Assembly: GCA_021613375.1 (NCBI GenBank)
Contig: CM038705.1
Coordinates: 5,307,364 to 5,371,363 of the forward strand
Reading direction: 5' to 3'
Source: Megaleporinus macrocephalus
Lineage: Eukaryota > Chordata > Actinopteri > Characiformes > Anostomidae
Length of the DNA: 64,000 bases
Shown piece by piece: positions 36,741-64,000 of the stretch. The notes beneath the pieces were generated by a model that did no database searches, was not told the origin of the DNA, and saw nothing but the letters and a program-made list of their open reading frames with translations. The position numbers and the translations under genes are program-made. Numbering within the stretch: the first letter of the stretch is position 1; each line of letters starts with the position of its first letter.

Positions 36741-37726
36741 TACAGTATGAGAGTGCAGATTGAAGCGAGCAGGGACTTTTATTTTGAACGCAGCGTTAAA
36801 TCATAGAAGCAAACATCGCGCTTGATGGCAGCTTCAGCTCGCTGTGAGCGCGTTTACAACAAAGAAGAGAGAAGACTGATTTTTTTTTCTGGGTTTGTTT
36901 TGTTTTGTTTGGAAGTAAAACAGCCTGAAAATTACGACCACCAGACTTTCCCCACTTCGGCAGGACGAGGGGATCAACACCCACATAACCGTTTCAGCTG
37001 TTCTCGTCTGGTAATCATGCTTTTTATTACAACATGCATTATTTTTATGATTATTATCGAAAGTGTTAATTTTCTCTGCACTGCAGCTCTTTTAGGTTCA
37101 GCGCATAGCTAACACAGATATATGTTAATTTCACTAATTTATAATTCCATAAAGCGGAGCGTCTTCTGCTGGAGTGACAGCAGCAGAAAATAAATAATAT
37201 CAGCTGATATTAATATCGGGGTTAGTAAACCAGGTAAAAGAGCCTGTTTGGCTGTCAATAATTTTTTTATAATTTTATTTTAATTTAAATCATTTTTTTC
37301 GGCTGGATAAATAGGTCGTAGCCTGGAAAAAAATATTACACAAAATAGGTAAACATTTTTTTTTGTTTTTTTTTTTAAGGTATTTTGCTTAGTAATGCTA
37401 GCTGGGCTTCGCATAAAAAGCCAATAAATCCCATAAAAATAAAAAATAAAATCTAATATTACTATCCAAAACTACGCGAACTTGTTTTTGTTTACCCACC
37501 TGAAGGTAAGCTAGTTAGTTACGTTAGCACGCTGGCTAACGTCATTAGCTTATTAGCCAGATAAACAAGTCGATATTAAATATATATCAGTGTTAAAATG
37601 AGACAGTGTGTGTCGAGGGAGGTGGATAAGTGCCTTAACTCGAAGTGTACGTGGTGATAAAGGATTTAACCGTGTCGTTTTGGGCGTTTTGGGCCATGTT
37701 TTGAACGCGTCGGTCTGCAAATGCAG
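36741..37726. other. no gene proven; possible 5' region of ankib1
   Basis: Mixed and AT-rich DNA. CCTGAAG/GTAAGC at 37500-37511 looks like a good splice donor, so a non-coding first exon of ankib1 could end here, but nothing in the sequence ties the two together. Confidence 0.25.
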
Positions 37727-37839
37727 GCTGAAGTTGGCTTCTTAGTCGAACGGTTCAGTTCCACCTTAAATGCTGCAGCAGTTACATCCTTCAGCATTTA
37801 AGGTGGAACGGACCGTTCGACTAAGAAGCCAACTTCAGC
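37727..37839. mobile_element. 113-bp near-perfect foldback element
   Basis: GCTGAAGTTGGCTTCTTAGT (left) faces ACTAAGAAGCCAACTTCAGC (right). Pairing continues through CGAACGGT and, after a small bulge, TTCCACCTTAAATGCTG. Only a short loop remains. Diverged relatives are at 5574-5608 and 61211-61350, and an array version at 22290-24640. Confidence 0.85.
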
Positions 37840-39105
37840 TGCTTTCCAGCCCCTGTATTAAACAGCAGCTTGAGCTATAATTGTTGATTGTGAAATATAA
37901 TCACTGTCCGTGCTCATAGGTGAGGTGTGGCTGTCCAGCAAGGTGTAAACAGACTCCAGGCTTCTTCTAGGAAACAGACCTGTAGCTGTAAACAGCTGAG
38001 AGGAGGAAGACAGCCATTGTTTCACCCTCACAATGCAATGCAAGGGGTCTTCATGCTGCAAGAACACTGAAGATCTTCCATCAGATCATCATCATCATAT
38101 CAGCGTGTACTATTAGAATAGCTGGACATGCAGAGATTCTGATTATTTGTCTAATTATTTGTCCATCTAATAAAAAGCAGGGCATGAGGAGGCCATCATA
38201 GCACTGTTCAGCCTGGTCCACTGAAAATATTACTTTAAAATCAGAGCAGAGCAACACACAGCTGGGCTTCTGCCTATAGTTGAAGCCATGGGTCCTGTTA
38301 TTAACAAGTTATTACGTTTGATAGTATTAGTGATACAGTATCAATCCTCACAGTTTTGTTTATTAATTATTGGTTTATCAGGGCCGCCTGGCATTACTGC
38401 TACTGCTAATTCCATCTCTGTCCTATAAGTACTTTAAGCTCATTGCTGGATCCAACTTTTTCAATGTACATGCAGTAAGCAAGTTGCTGATTGGATGATG
38501 GCAGGTGGTTTGTATATCTAGTTCCATTAAGAGAGGCTCCGCCCACTTGACTGCCTGGAACCCAAAAGCCGCAGATGAGGCAACAAAGCGAAAACATTAC
38601 GTGGCGGACCAAATAGTTAAACAACCTAACTATGTATTGAAATGCTGTGACCCTGACCCACGATTAGGAAGGTCATAACGGAACGCTCCCTGAAGTGGGA
38701 AAACGCTACGTCTGTGAAGCTCAGCTTCTAGCTTTTCTTCTAAAACATGGTTTGTTGGTTCTCTGTGGAAGATGATTGTAATTGTGTTTCAATGTAAATT
38801 AAGTGATTTGTGCTGAATACTTAGATTGAAGTGGCTCAACAATGTGTAGATTGGTGTTGAAAGTGGATCGTTTTGAGTTGTGTTTAAACCCCCAAACACT
38901 AGATAGCAGTGTTGTAATCTGTTCTCAGACATGAGACTCTTCCACTCCAGTATAGACAAGTAGCGTAAGGGCGAGCCACTACCATTAGCACTGGCAAACC
39001 TCTGCAGTCAGGGATTGTTATAGACTCTGTTTACACTTGGTCACTTCTTTTGACCAGTATCTGATTTGTATCCTAATAAGAGTTTAGTCACATTCATTTT
39101 GGAGA
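37840..39105. other. no gene; dispersed repeat copy at about 38300-39000
   Basis: TGTGTTTAAACCCCCAAACA, ACTAGATAGCAGTGTTGTA and TTCCACTCCAGTATAGACAA at 38880-38970 have close counterparts at 59360-59450. The rest shows nothing coding. Confidence 0.5.
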
Positions 39106-40195
39106 CAAATTGGAGTTTGGGTTGTACTGGCTGGGGTTTAGGGTTGTACTGGTAGAAGTTTTGGTTGTAGTAGAAGGAGTTTGCATTGTACTAGAAGAAG
39201 GTTTGGGTTGTACTTGGAGGGCTTTAGTTGTACTAGGAGTTTGGGTTGTACTGGCAGCGAATTAGGGTTGTACTGGTAGAAGTTTTGGTTGTAGTAGAAG
39301 GAGTTTGCGTTGTACTAGGAGAAGGTTTGGGTTGTACTGGGAGGGCTTTAGTTGTACTAGGAGAAGGTTTGGGTTGTACTTGGAGGGCTTTAGTTGTACT
39401 AGGAGTTTGGGTTGTACTGGCAGCGAATTAGGGTTGTACTGGTAGAAGTTTTGGTTGTAGTAGAAGGAGTTTGCGTTGTACTAGGAGAAGGTTTGGGTTG
39501 TACTGGGAGGGCTTTAGTTGTACTAGGAGAAAGTTTGGGTTGTACTTGGAGGGCTTTAGTTGTACTAGGAGTTTGGGTTGTACTGGCAGCGAATTAGGGT
39601 TGTACTGGTAGAAGTTTTGGTTGTAGTAGAAGGAGTTTGCGTTGTACTAGGAGAAGGTTTGGGTTGTACTGGGAGGGCTTTAGTTGTACTAGGAGGAGTT
39701 TGGGTTGTACTTGGAGGGCTTTAGTTGTACTAGGAGTTTGGGTTGTACTGGCAGGGGTTTAGGGTTGTACTGGTAGAAGTTTAGGTTGTAGTAGAAGGAG
39801 TTTGGGTTATACTAGAAGAAGGTTTGGCTGTACCGGGAAGGGTTTGGGTTGTACTGGCAGGGGTTTAGGGTTGTACTGGTAGAAGTTTAGGTTGTAGTAG
39901 AAGGAGTTTGGGTTATACTAGAAGAAGGTTTGGCTGTACCGGGAAGGGTTTGGGTTGTACTGGGAGGGCTTTAGTTGTACTAGGAGGGATTCGGGTTGTA
40001 CTGGTAGAAGTTTTGGTTGTAGTAGAAGGAGTTTGGATTGTACTGGGAAGGGTTTGAGTTGTACTAGGAGGGGTTTGAGTTTTACCAGGAAGGATTTGGG
40101 TTGTGCTGGTAGAAGTTTTGATTGATCTGGTAGAAGTTTTGTTTGTACTGGGAGGGGTTTGGGTTGTATTGGGATTTGAGCTGTGTAATGTGTCT
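39106..40195. repeat. GGTTTGGGTTGTACTGGGAG minisatellite with 166-bp higher-order repeat
   Basis: Basic units are about 19-24 bp around GGTTGTACT. Between about 39246 and 39760 a 166-bp block of units repeats three times almost unchanged (marked by TACTGGCAGCGAATTAGGG near 39250, 39416 and 39582). Confidence 0.93.
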
Positions 40196-40899
40196 TGAAG
40201 AGACATAGTTGTGTACACTGCTAAAAAGTGGCTCCAATGCTTCTCAGACGTCCTGAAGTGGTTATTATTATTATTGTTATTATTATTGTTATTATTATTG
40301 TTATGTGATGCTACAGGTGCTTTCTCTCTTTCTATATCGTTAGTCTAATTTGCCTGATGTATTCTTTTTTCTGCAGAGCATTTGTTCTGCTTGTTTGTTT
40401 CGTTCCATGTTTTTCTGTAAATACTACGCAGGAAGAGCGCTGTAGCAAGTCCAGGAATGGTTTTGTTCCAGGCTGTCCTGCGTACGACTGTGATGCAGCC
40501 CGTCGGGTGAATCGCACACATCATCTGACGCGTCCCCTCAGGTGCCCGTGTAGACAGATGGCGTGAGTGTGGGGGGGTATAACTGTGGGCCGCTGATTCC
40601 TGCCCTCCACACAGCCTGCTCGCAGTGGGTCGATGGGGCTGGCAGAGCGAGCCGGAAGCCCCCGGTGTTTCTGGAGGAAGACGTGTGGAGAATGAGTCAG
40701 GTTGTGCTGGTAGAAATCACACTAGCCTTCAGCAGCGCTGATACCGAATGTATAGGCTTGATAATTCATAATGCCTCAGTCTTAAGTTTGATTTTACTGC
40801 TGGAGGTGGGAAATATGATGGGGTGTTAACATTACTGCACTAGAGGGCGCTCCTGAGTGTAAAGTGATTGACTTGGTGCCAAATCATAGCAGTGATGCA
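40196..40899. other. no gene recognised
   Basis: Contains a (GTTATTATTATT)n run at about 40262-40302. Short open frames occur but resemble no protein I know. Confidence 0.5.
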
Positions 40900-43280
40900 A
40901 ACCTGTCGTTGCTCAGTAGCAGTATTGGTGATCTGTTAATAATCAGTAGCATTAATGGCAAGCTGTCAGCGCTCAATAGCAGTAATATGGACCTATCAGC
41001 GCTCAGTAGCAGTAATATGGACCTATCAGTGCTCAGTAGCAGTAATATGGACCTATCAGCGCTCAGTAGCAGTAATGTGGACCTATCAGCGCTCAGTAGC
41101 AGTAATATGGACCTATCAGCGCTCAGTAGCAGTAATGTGGACCTATCAGCGCTCAGTAGCAGTAATGCGAACCTATCAGCGCTCAGTAGCAGTAATGCGA
41201 ACCTATCAGTGCTCAGTAGCAGTAATGTGGACCTATCAGTGCTCCGTAGCAGTAATGCGAACCTATCAGTGCTCAGTAGCAGTAATGCGAACCTATCAGT
41301 GCTCAGTAGCAGTAATGCGGACCTATCAGCGCTCAGTAGCAGTAATGTGGACCTATCAGCGCTCAGTAGCAGTAATGCGAACCTATCAGTGCTCAGTAGC
41401 AGTAATGTGGACCTATCAGTGCTCAGTAGCAGTAATGTGGACCTATCAGCGCTCAGTAGCAGTAATGTGGACCTATCAGCGCTCAGTAGCAGTAATGCGA
41501 ACCTATCAGCGCTCAGTAGCAGTAATGTGGACCTATCAGCGCTCAGTAGCAGTAATGCGAACCTATCAGTGCTCGGTAGCAGTAATGCGAACCTATCAGT
41601 GCTCGGTAGCAGTAATGCGGACCTATCAGCGCTCAGTAGCAGTAATGTGGACCTATCAGCGCTCAGTAGCAGTAATGTGGACCTATCAGCGCTCGGTAGC
41701 AGTAATGCGGACCTATCAGCGCTCGGTAGCAGTAATGCGGACCTATCAGCGCTCGGTAGCAGTAATGTGGACCTATCAGCGCTCGGTAGCAGTAATGTGG
41801 ACCTATCAGCGCTCGGTAGCAGTAATGCGGACCTATCAGCGCTCGGTAGCAGTAATGCGGACCTATCAGTGCTCAGTAGCAGTAATGCGAACCTATCAGT
41901 GCTCAGTAGCAGTAATGCGGACCTATCAGTGCTCAGTAGCAGTAATGCGAACCTATCAGCGCTCGGTAGCAGTAATGTGGACCTATCAGTGCTCAGTAGC
42001 AGTAATGCGAACCTATCAGCGCTCGGTAGCAGTAATGTGGACCTATCAGCGCTCGGTAGCAGTAATGCGGACCTATCAGTGCTCAGTAGCAGTAATGTGG
42101 ACCTATCAGCGCTCGGTAGCAGTAATGCGGACCTATCAGTGCTCAGTAGCAGTAATGTGGACCTATCAGTGCTCGGTAGCAGTAATACTGACCTATCAGT
42201 GCTCAGTAGCAGTAATGCGGACCTATCAGCGCTCGGTAGCAGTAATGTGGACCTATCAGCGCTCGGTAGCAGTAATGCAGACCTATCAGTGCTCGGTAGC
42301 AGTAATGCGAACCTATCAGTGCTCGGTAGCAGTAATGCGGACCTATCAGCGCTCGATAGCAGTAATGTGGACCTATCAGCGCTCGGTAGCAGTAATGCTG
42401 ACCTATCAGCGCTCAGTAGCAGTAATGCGAACCTATCAGCGCTCGGTAGCAGTAATGTGGACCTATCAGCGCTCGGTAGCAGTAATGCGGACCTATCAGC
42501 GCTCGGTAGCAGTAATGCGGACCTATCAGTGCTCAGTAGCAGTAATGTGGACCTATCAGTGCTCAGTAGCAGTAATGTGGACCTATCAGTGCTCAGTGGC
42601 AGTAATGCGAATCTATCAGTGCTCGGTAGCAGTAATGCGGACCTATCAGCGCTCGGTAGCAGTAATGCGGACCTATCAGCGCTCAGTAGCAGTAATGCTG
42701 ACCTATCAGCGCTCAGTAGCAGTAATGCGAACCTATCAGTGCTCAGTAGCAGTAATGTGGACCTATCAGTGCTCAGTAGCAGTAATGCGAACCTATCAGT
42801 GCTCGGTAGCAGTAATGCGGACCTATCAGCGCTCAGTAGCAGTAATGCGGACCTATCAGCGCTCGGTAGCAGTAATGCGGACCTATCAGCGCTCAGTAGC
42901 AGTAATGCGGACCTATCAGCGCTCAGTAGCAGTAATGTGGACCTATCAGCGCTTGGTAGCAGTAATGCTGACCTATCAGTGCTCAGTAGCAGTAGTGCCA
43001 AGCAATCAGCACTTGGTAGCAGTAACGGTAACTAATCGGCACTCTGTAGCAGTAATGCTAACCAACCAGCACTCAGTAATAGTAATGCTAAACTGTCAGC
43101 ACTCAGTAGCAGTAATGCGGACCTATCAGTGTTCAGTAGCAGTAATGCAGACCTATCAGCGCTCGGTAGCAGTAACGGTAACCAACCAGCACTCAGTAAT
43201 AGTAATGCTAAACCGGTCAGCACTCAGTAGCATTAATGCTAAGCAGTTATCACTTAGTAATGCTAATTAATCCGCTCTCA
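40900..43280. repeat. 30-bp minisatellite, about 75 copies, open in three frames
   Basis: The unit is AGTAATGCGGACCTATCAGC plus GCTCAGTAGC. From 40981 to 43020 it keeps exact 30-bp phase (68 units). The ends are degenerate. As 30 is a multiple of three, frames of 723 (+), 771 (+) and 705 (-) codons stay open. I call it non-coding: the common variants (GCG/GTG/ATG, GAC/AAC, GCG/GTG, AGT/GGT) all change the amino acid in the first frame, and there is no homology or splice context. Confidence 0.93.
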
Positions 43281-43329
43281 GTAACAGTAATGTTTAATTT
43301 GAACAAAGTGATGTAAATGTATAAATTGA

Positions 43330-43720
43330 TTTGTTTATGTCGTACGTGTTGAAGTCGTGAGTTTGCTGCGCTCGTTTGGTGCGCGCTGTGCGCCGGGCCG
43401 CTTTAAGGTCCCCGTGTTTCCGCGTGGAGACGCTAATGTAAACAGTGGCTCTAAAAACAGCACTTTTCTCCCACAAGTAGACAAAAATGCATCAAGTAGG
43501 ACAGGCTTGGCATCTGCTGGTGTCAGGCCCCTCATGTGGCTGCACATGTGACTTTGTTTTGTGAACACACTGCTGGACCACAGCGTTAACTCTTCAGACT
43601 TAGCGGAGCCCAGCCTAGCCTGCTAACAATGTCTGCTCAGACTGTAGGCCTCGTGCGCTCAGGTGTTTCACCGGGCTGCGGCCGGCGAGGCTGGAACGGA
43701 GGCTGGAAAGCTGTTTCTCA
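43330..43720 (+). promoter_or_regulatory. ankib1: CpG-rich stretch, candidate ankib1 promoter or 5' exon
   Basis: About 14 CpG in 100 bases around 43335-43435 (GTGCGCGCTGTGCGCCGGGC), well above the neighbourhood, and a second GC-rich patch at about 43645-43705. It lies about 400-700 bp before the ankib1 ATG exon. No TATA box. Assignment to ankib1 is by position only. Confidence 0.35.
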
Positions 43721-44096
43721 GTAGGATTTAGGAATTCTTTGACTGATCTGGCTCTGGTATGCACTTGGCAGACAACATTTTAGCCGTGTGAGGAAAGTAC
43801 AGGCTAATCAGAGCTGTGTGCTTGAAGCTAGGACTGCCACATTTACTCAATTACATTGAATTCTAAGCCTGATAAATGCACATATATGCACATATTTGAT
43901 GTTTTTAACACTCAGTGCTCCTCCTAGTTCACCTCTAATTCTTGATTTGTTATTTCTAATATCTTTTTGTATTGTTTTCTGATTCTCAGTTGAACATCCG
44001 CAGGATTCTCAGTGGCTAATGCACTGAAAATAGAGATGGTTTTTCTTTCTGTTGTAATAAAATCTGATATCTCTTTTTTTTTATATGTTTATTCAG

Positions 44097-44176
44097 GAGC
44101 TACATCATGGCAGCTTTCTGCAGGTCTACAGGCTAAACTAGCGCTATCGTTAGCGTAGCGCTGGGGGTGCTGAGAG
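44097..44176 (+). other. ankib1: ankib1 5' UTR in the ATG exon, with a 9-codon upstream ORF
   Basis: TTTATTCAG after a T-rich tract gives an acceptor ending at 44096, so the ATG exon probably starts at 44097, as ANKIB1 has a non-coding first exon in mammals. ATG at 44107 opens a nine-residue frame that stops at 44134-44136, 40 bp before the main start. Confidence 0.5.
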
Positions 44177-62001
<17,825 letters not shown>

Positions 62002-62067
62002 GTATTACTTCATTATCATTAATTATGATGGCATCTGCTACTTCTAACCACCGGGATGGTTTGTGTT

Positions 62068-62110
62068 GGGGGGTGGGGGGGTGTGGCGGGGTGGGGGGGG
62101 TGTTTGGGGG
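62068..62110 (+). other. G-quadruplex-type G-rich run
   Basis: Five runs of four or more G with loops of one to five bases, on the sense strand of ankib1, 66 bases after exon 7. Confidence 0.7.
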
Positions 62111-62289
62111 TATTGCAGTACAGTGAGTAGCATCTGTGTGTTTTCAGTGGAGTCAGTCATGGCAATAACTGCAAGATGAGCCACACGAGTAACGGCAGGT
62201 TATATCAGTCTTGTGTGGATTCACTAATAGCTCCAGATGTGTTTTGTTTTTTCATGATAGTGAGAATTTAGGGCTGCAGCAGTTGCCTC

Positions 62290-63425
62290 AGTAACACTGA
62301 TAATATACCAGAAAAATATTTAAAAATTGTAGAAACCTGTAAAATATTTGGAAAACAAAATGTAGAAACTGGAAAAATATTTTTCAAAAATTGTAGAAAC
62401 CGAAACAATAAAAGGAAAATGACTGTTGAAACCAGAAAAATATTAGGAAAAAATGTTAGAAACTGGAAAATTTTAGCAAAAAATGTTAGAAACTGGAAAA
62501 ATATTAGGAACAAATTGTAGAAACCAGAAAAATTAAGGAAAAAATTGTAGAAACCGGAAAAATATATGGAAAAATTGTATAAACTGTAAAAATATTATGA
62601 AGAAATGGTAGAAACCAGAAATATATTAGGAAGAAATTGTGGAAACTAAATAAATATTAGGGAAAAAGTGTAGAAACTGAAAATATAATAGGAAGAAATT
62701 GTAGAAACTGGAAAAATATTAGAAAAAAAATTAGAAACTGGAAAAATATTTGGAAAAAAATGTAGAAACTGGAAAAATATTAGGAAAATAACTGTTGAAA
62801 CCAGAAAAATATTAGGAAAAAAATTGAAGAAACCTGAAAAATATTAGGATAAAATTGTAGAAACCAGAAAAATATAAGGAAAAATTGTAGAAACCGGAAA
62901 AATAAATGGAAAAATTGTAGAAACTGTAAAAATATTATGAAGAAATAGTAGAAACCGGAAAATTATTAGGAAGAAATTGTGGAAACTATAAAAATATTAG
63001 GAAAAAAGTGTAGAAACTGAAAATATAATAGAAGGAAATTGTAGAAACTGGAAAAATATTAGAAAAAAATGTAGAAACTGGAAAAATATTTGGAAAAAAA
63101 TGTAGAAACTGGGAAAATATTAGGAAAATAACTGTTGAAACCAGAAAAATATTAGGAAAAAAATTGAAGAAACCTGAAAAATATTAGGAAAATTTGTAGA
63201 AACTAGAAAATATAAGGAAAAATTGTAGAAACTGAAAAATTTTATGAAGAAATAGTAGAGACCGGAAAAATATTTGGAAGAAATTGTGGAAACTATATAA
63301 ATATTAGAAAAAAAGTGTAGAAACTAAAAAAAAAAAAATAGGAAGAAATTGTGGAAACTGGAAAAATATTTTGAAAAAATTTGTAGAAACTGGAAGAATG
63401 TTAGGAAAAAAGATGTTAGGAAAAA
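62290..63425. repeat. GAAAAATATTAGGAAAAAAT minisatellite
   Basis: Units of about 30-33 bp with TGTAGAAACCGG. A 340-bp higher-order copy is visible (62761 onward equals 63101 onward, both with ATAACTGTTGAAACC). Confidence 0.93.
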
Positions 63426-63621
63426 CTGTATAAACCAGGCACACAGTCAATTTTGTGTTGGAGATGCAGACTCACACCTGGCAACCCAGCTTGAACTAAG
63501 ACATGCACATTTTACTCTCTCACTGATAAATGAGTCAGTGTTTTCTCATTCACAGCGTCTAAATTTATATATAGCTGCTTATTTGTCATCGCTCAGAGAA
63601 TTTCCAGTCACATTGTACGCA

Positions 63622-63703
63622 GAGTGACGTCAGAGTGACGTCAGAGTGACGTCAGAGTGACGTCAGAGTGACGTCAGAGTGACGTCAGAGTGACGTCAGA
63701 GTG
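63622..63703. repeat. 11-bp array: seven perfect CRE octamers (TGACGTCA)
   Basis: TGACGTCA starts at 63625, 63636, 63647, 63658, 63669, 63680 and 63691, each separated by GAG; the eighth unit breaks to TGATCTGA. TGACGTCA is the full palindromic binding site of CREB/ATF factors. The array lies in the last visible ankib1 intron. Confidence 0.97.
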
Positions 63704-64000
63704 ATCTGAGCTATAACAGGGTAATGACAGTAGGAGCACTGGCTTTCAGCTGAGACTGCCTGTAAATGACTCTCTCACTCTGTAAATCTTCAGCCTTGAT
63801 TCTGTACCACCGCTCAGAGTCAGAGTTCACCTCCCCACATAACGACAGTCCCAATTCCTTCTTACTTAGTTACACATGTGAGTGAGTACTAACAGACGAG
63901 CATGAGCTGGAACAGTGGTTTATTCAAAAACAGACGAAAGAAAATCTTTCAGTCGCTGCGTCTTAACTAGACTCTATATACTGTATGGATATATAGTGAA
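63704..64000. other. ankib1: ankib1 intron, no feature seen
   Basis: No exon can be recognised before the window ends. Confidence 0.5.

Noticed and set aside
36822..37112. 96-codon open frame as a small membrane protein
   Set aside because: It has hydrophobic stretches but no recognisable family, lies next to a transposon end, and has an antisense competitor of similar length.
40864..43035. 723-codon open frame on + (and 771 on +, 705 on -) as a repeat-protein gene
   Set aside because: All three are open only because the 30-bp unit has no stop and is a multiple of three. Common unit variants all change amino acids in the first frame, and there is no homology or splice context.

Overview
The window is nuclear DNA from a ray-finned fish. 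Three vertebrate genes are visible, all on the + strand and all split by introns. They sit in DNA made largely of tandem arrays and decayed transposons. Several dispersed repeats here look like ones common in ostariophysan fish, but the group is only a guess from memory. No RNA gene, CRISPR array or bacterial feature was seen.

Layout: (1) 1-11860, a complete stathmin-2 type gene (stmn2; five coding exons, 181 codons; membrane-anchored tubulin-binding phosphoprotein of neurons). (2) 11860-19240, intergenic DNA with a 58-bp minisatellite, a low-complexity cluster and a 3.4-kb array of a 20-bp unit. (3) 19240-27830, a complete four-exon intracellular fatty acid-binding protein gene of the FABP4/PMP2/fabp11 clade (133 codons). 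Each of its three introns is filled by a different array. (4) 27830-44096, about 16 kb without a convincing gene: six or more minisatellites, several inverted-repeat transposons and a 2.4-kb array of a 30-bp unit that stays open in three frames. (5) 44097-64000, the 5' part of ankib1 (ankyrin repeat and IBR domain E3 ubiquitin ligase): seven coding exons, 411 codons, ending inside the RING1/IBR region. The gene runs off the right edge.

Adding up the arrays listed gives roughly two fifths of the window. The most interesting pattern is that many arrays can be traced to a motif inside a dispersed element that also occurs here unexpanded. The examples are a Tc1 terminal repeat (25.2-27.0 kb), a Tc1 transposase coding segment (52.9-53.7 kb), the end of a common fish dispersed repeat (15.6-19.0 and 34.6-35.9 kb), an A/T-rich element that precedes each GATA array, and a palindromic element (22.3-24.6 kb). 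A second notable site is an 82-bp array of seven perfect cAMP-response-element octamers at 11-bp spacing in an ankib1 intron.

The three genes do not form a pathway. Linkage of stmn2 with an FABP gene matches human 8q21, where STMN2 and the FABP4/5/9/12-PMP2 cluster lie near each other; human ANKIB1 is on 7q. All exon calls rest on reading frame, splice-site consensus and recalled protein families; nothing was aligned by software.
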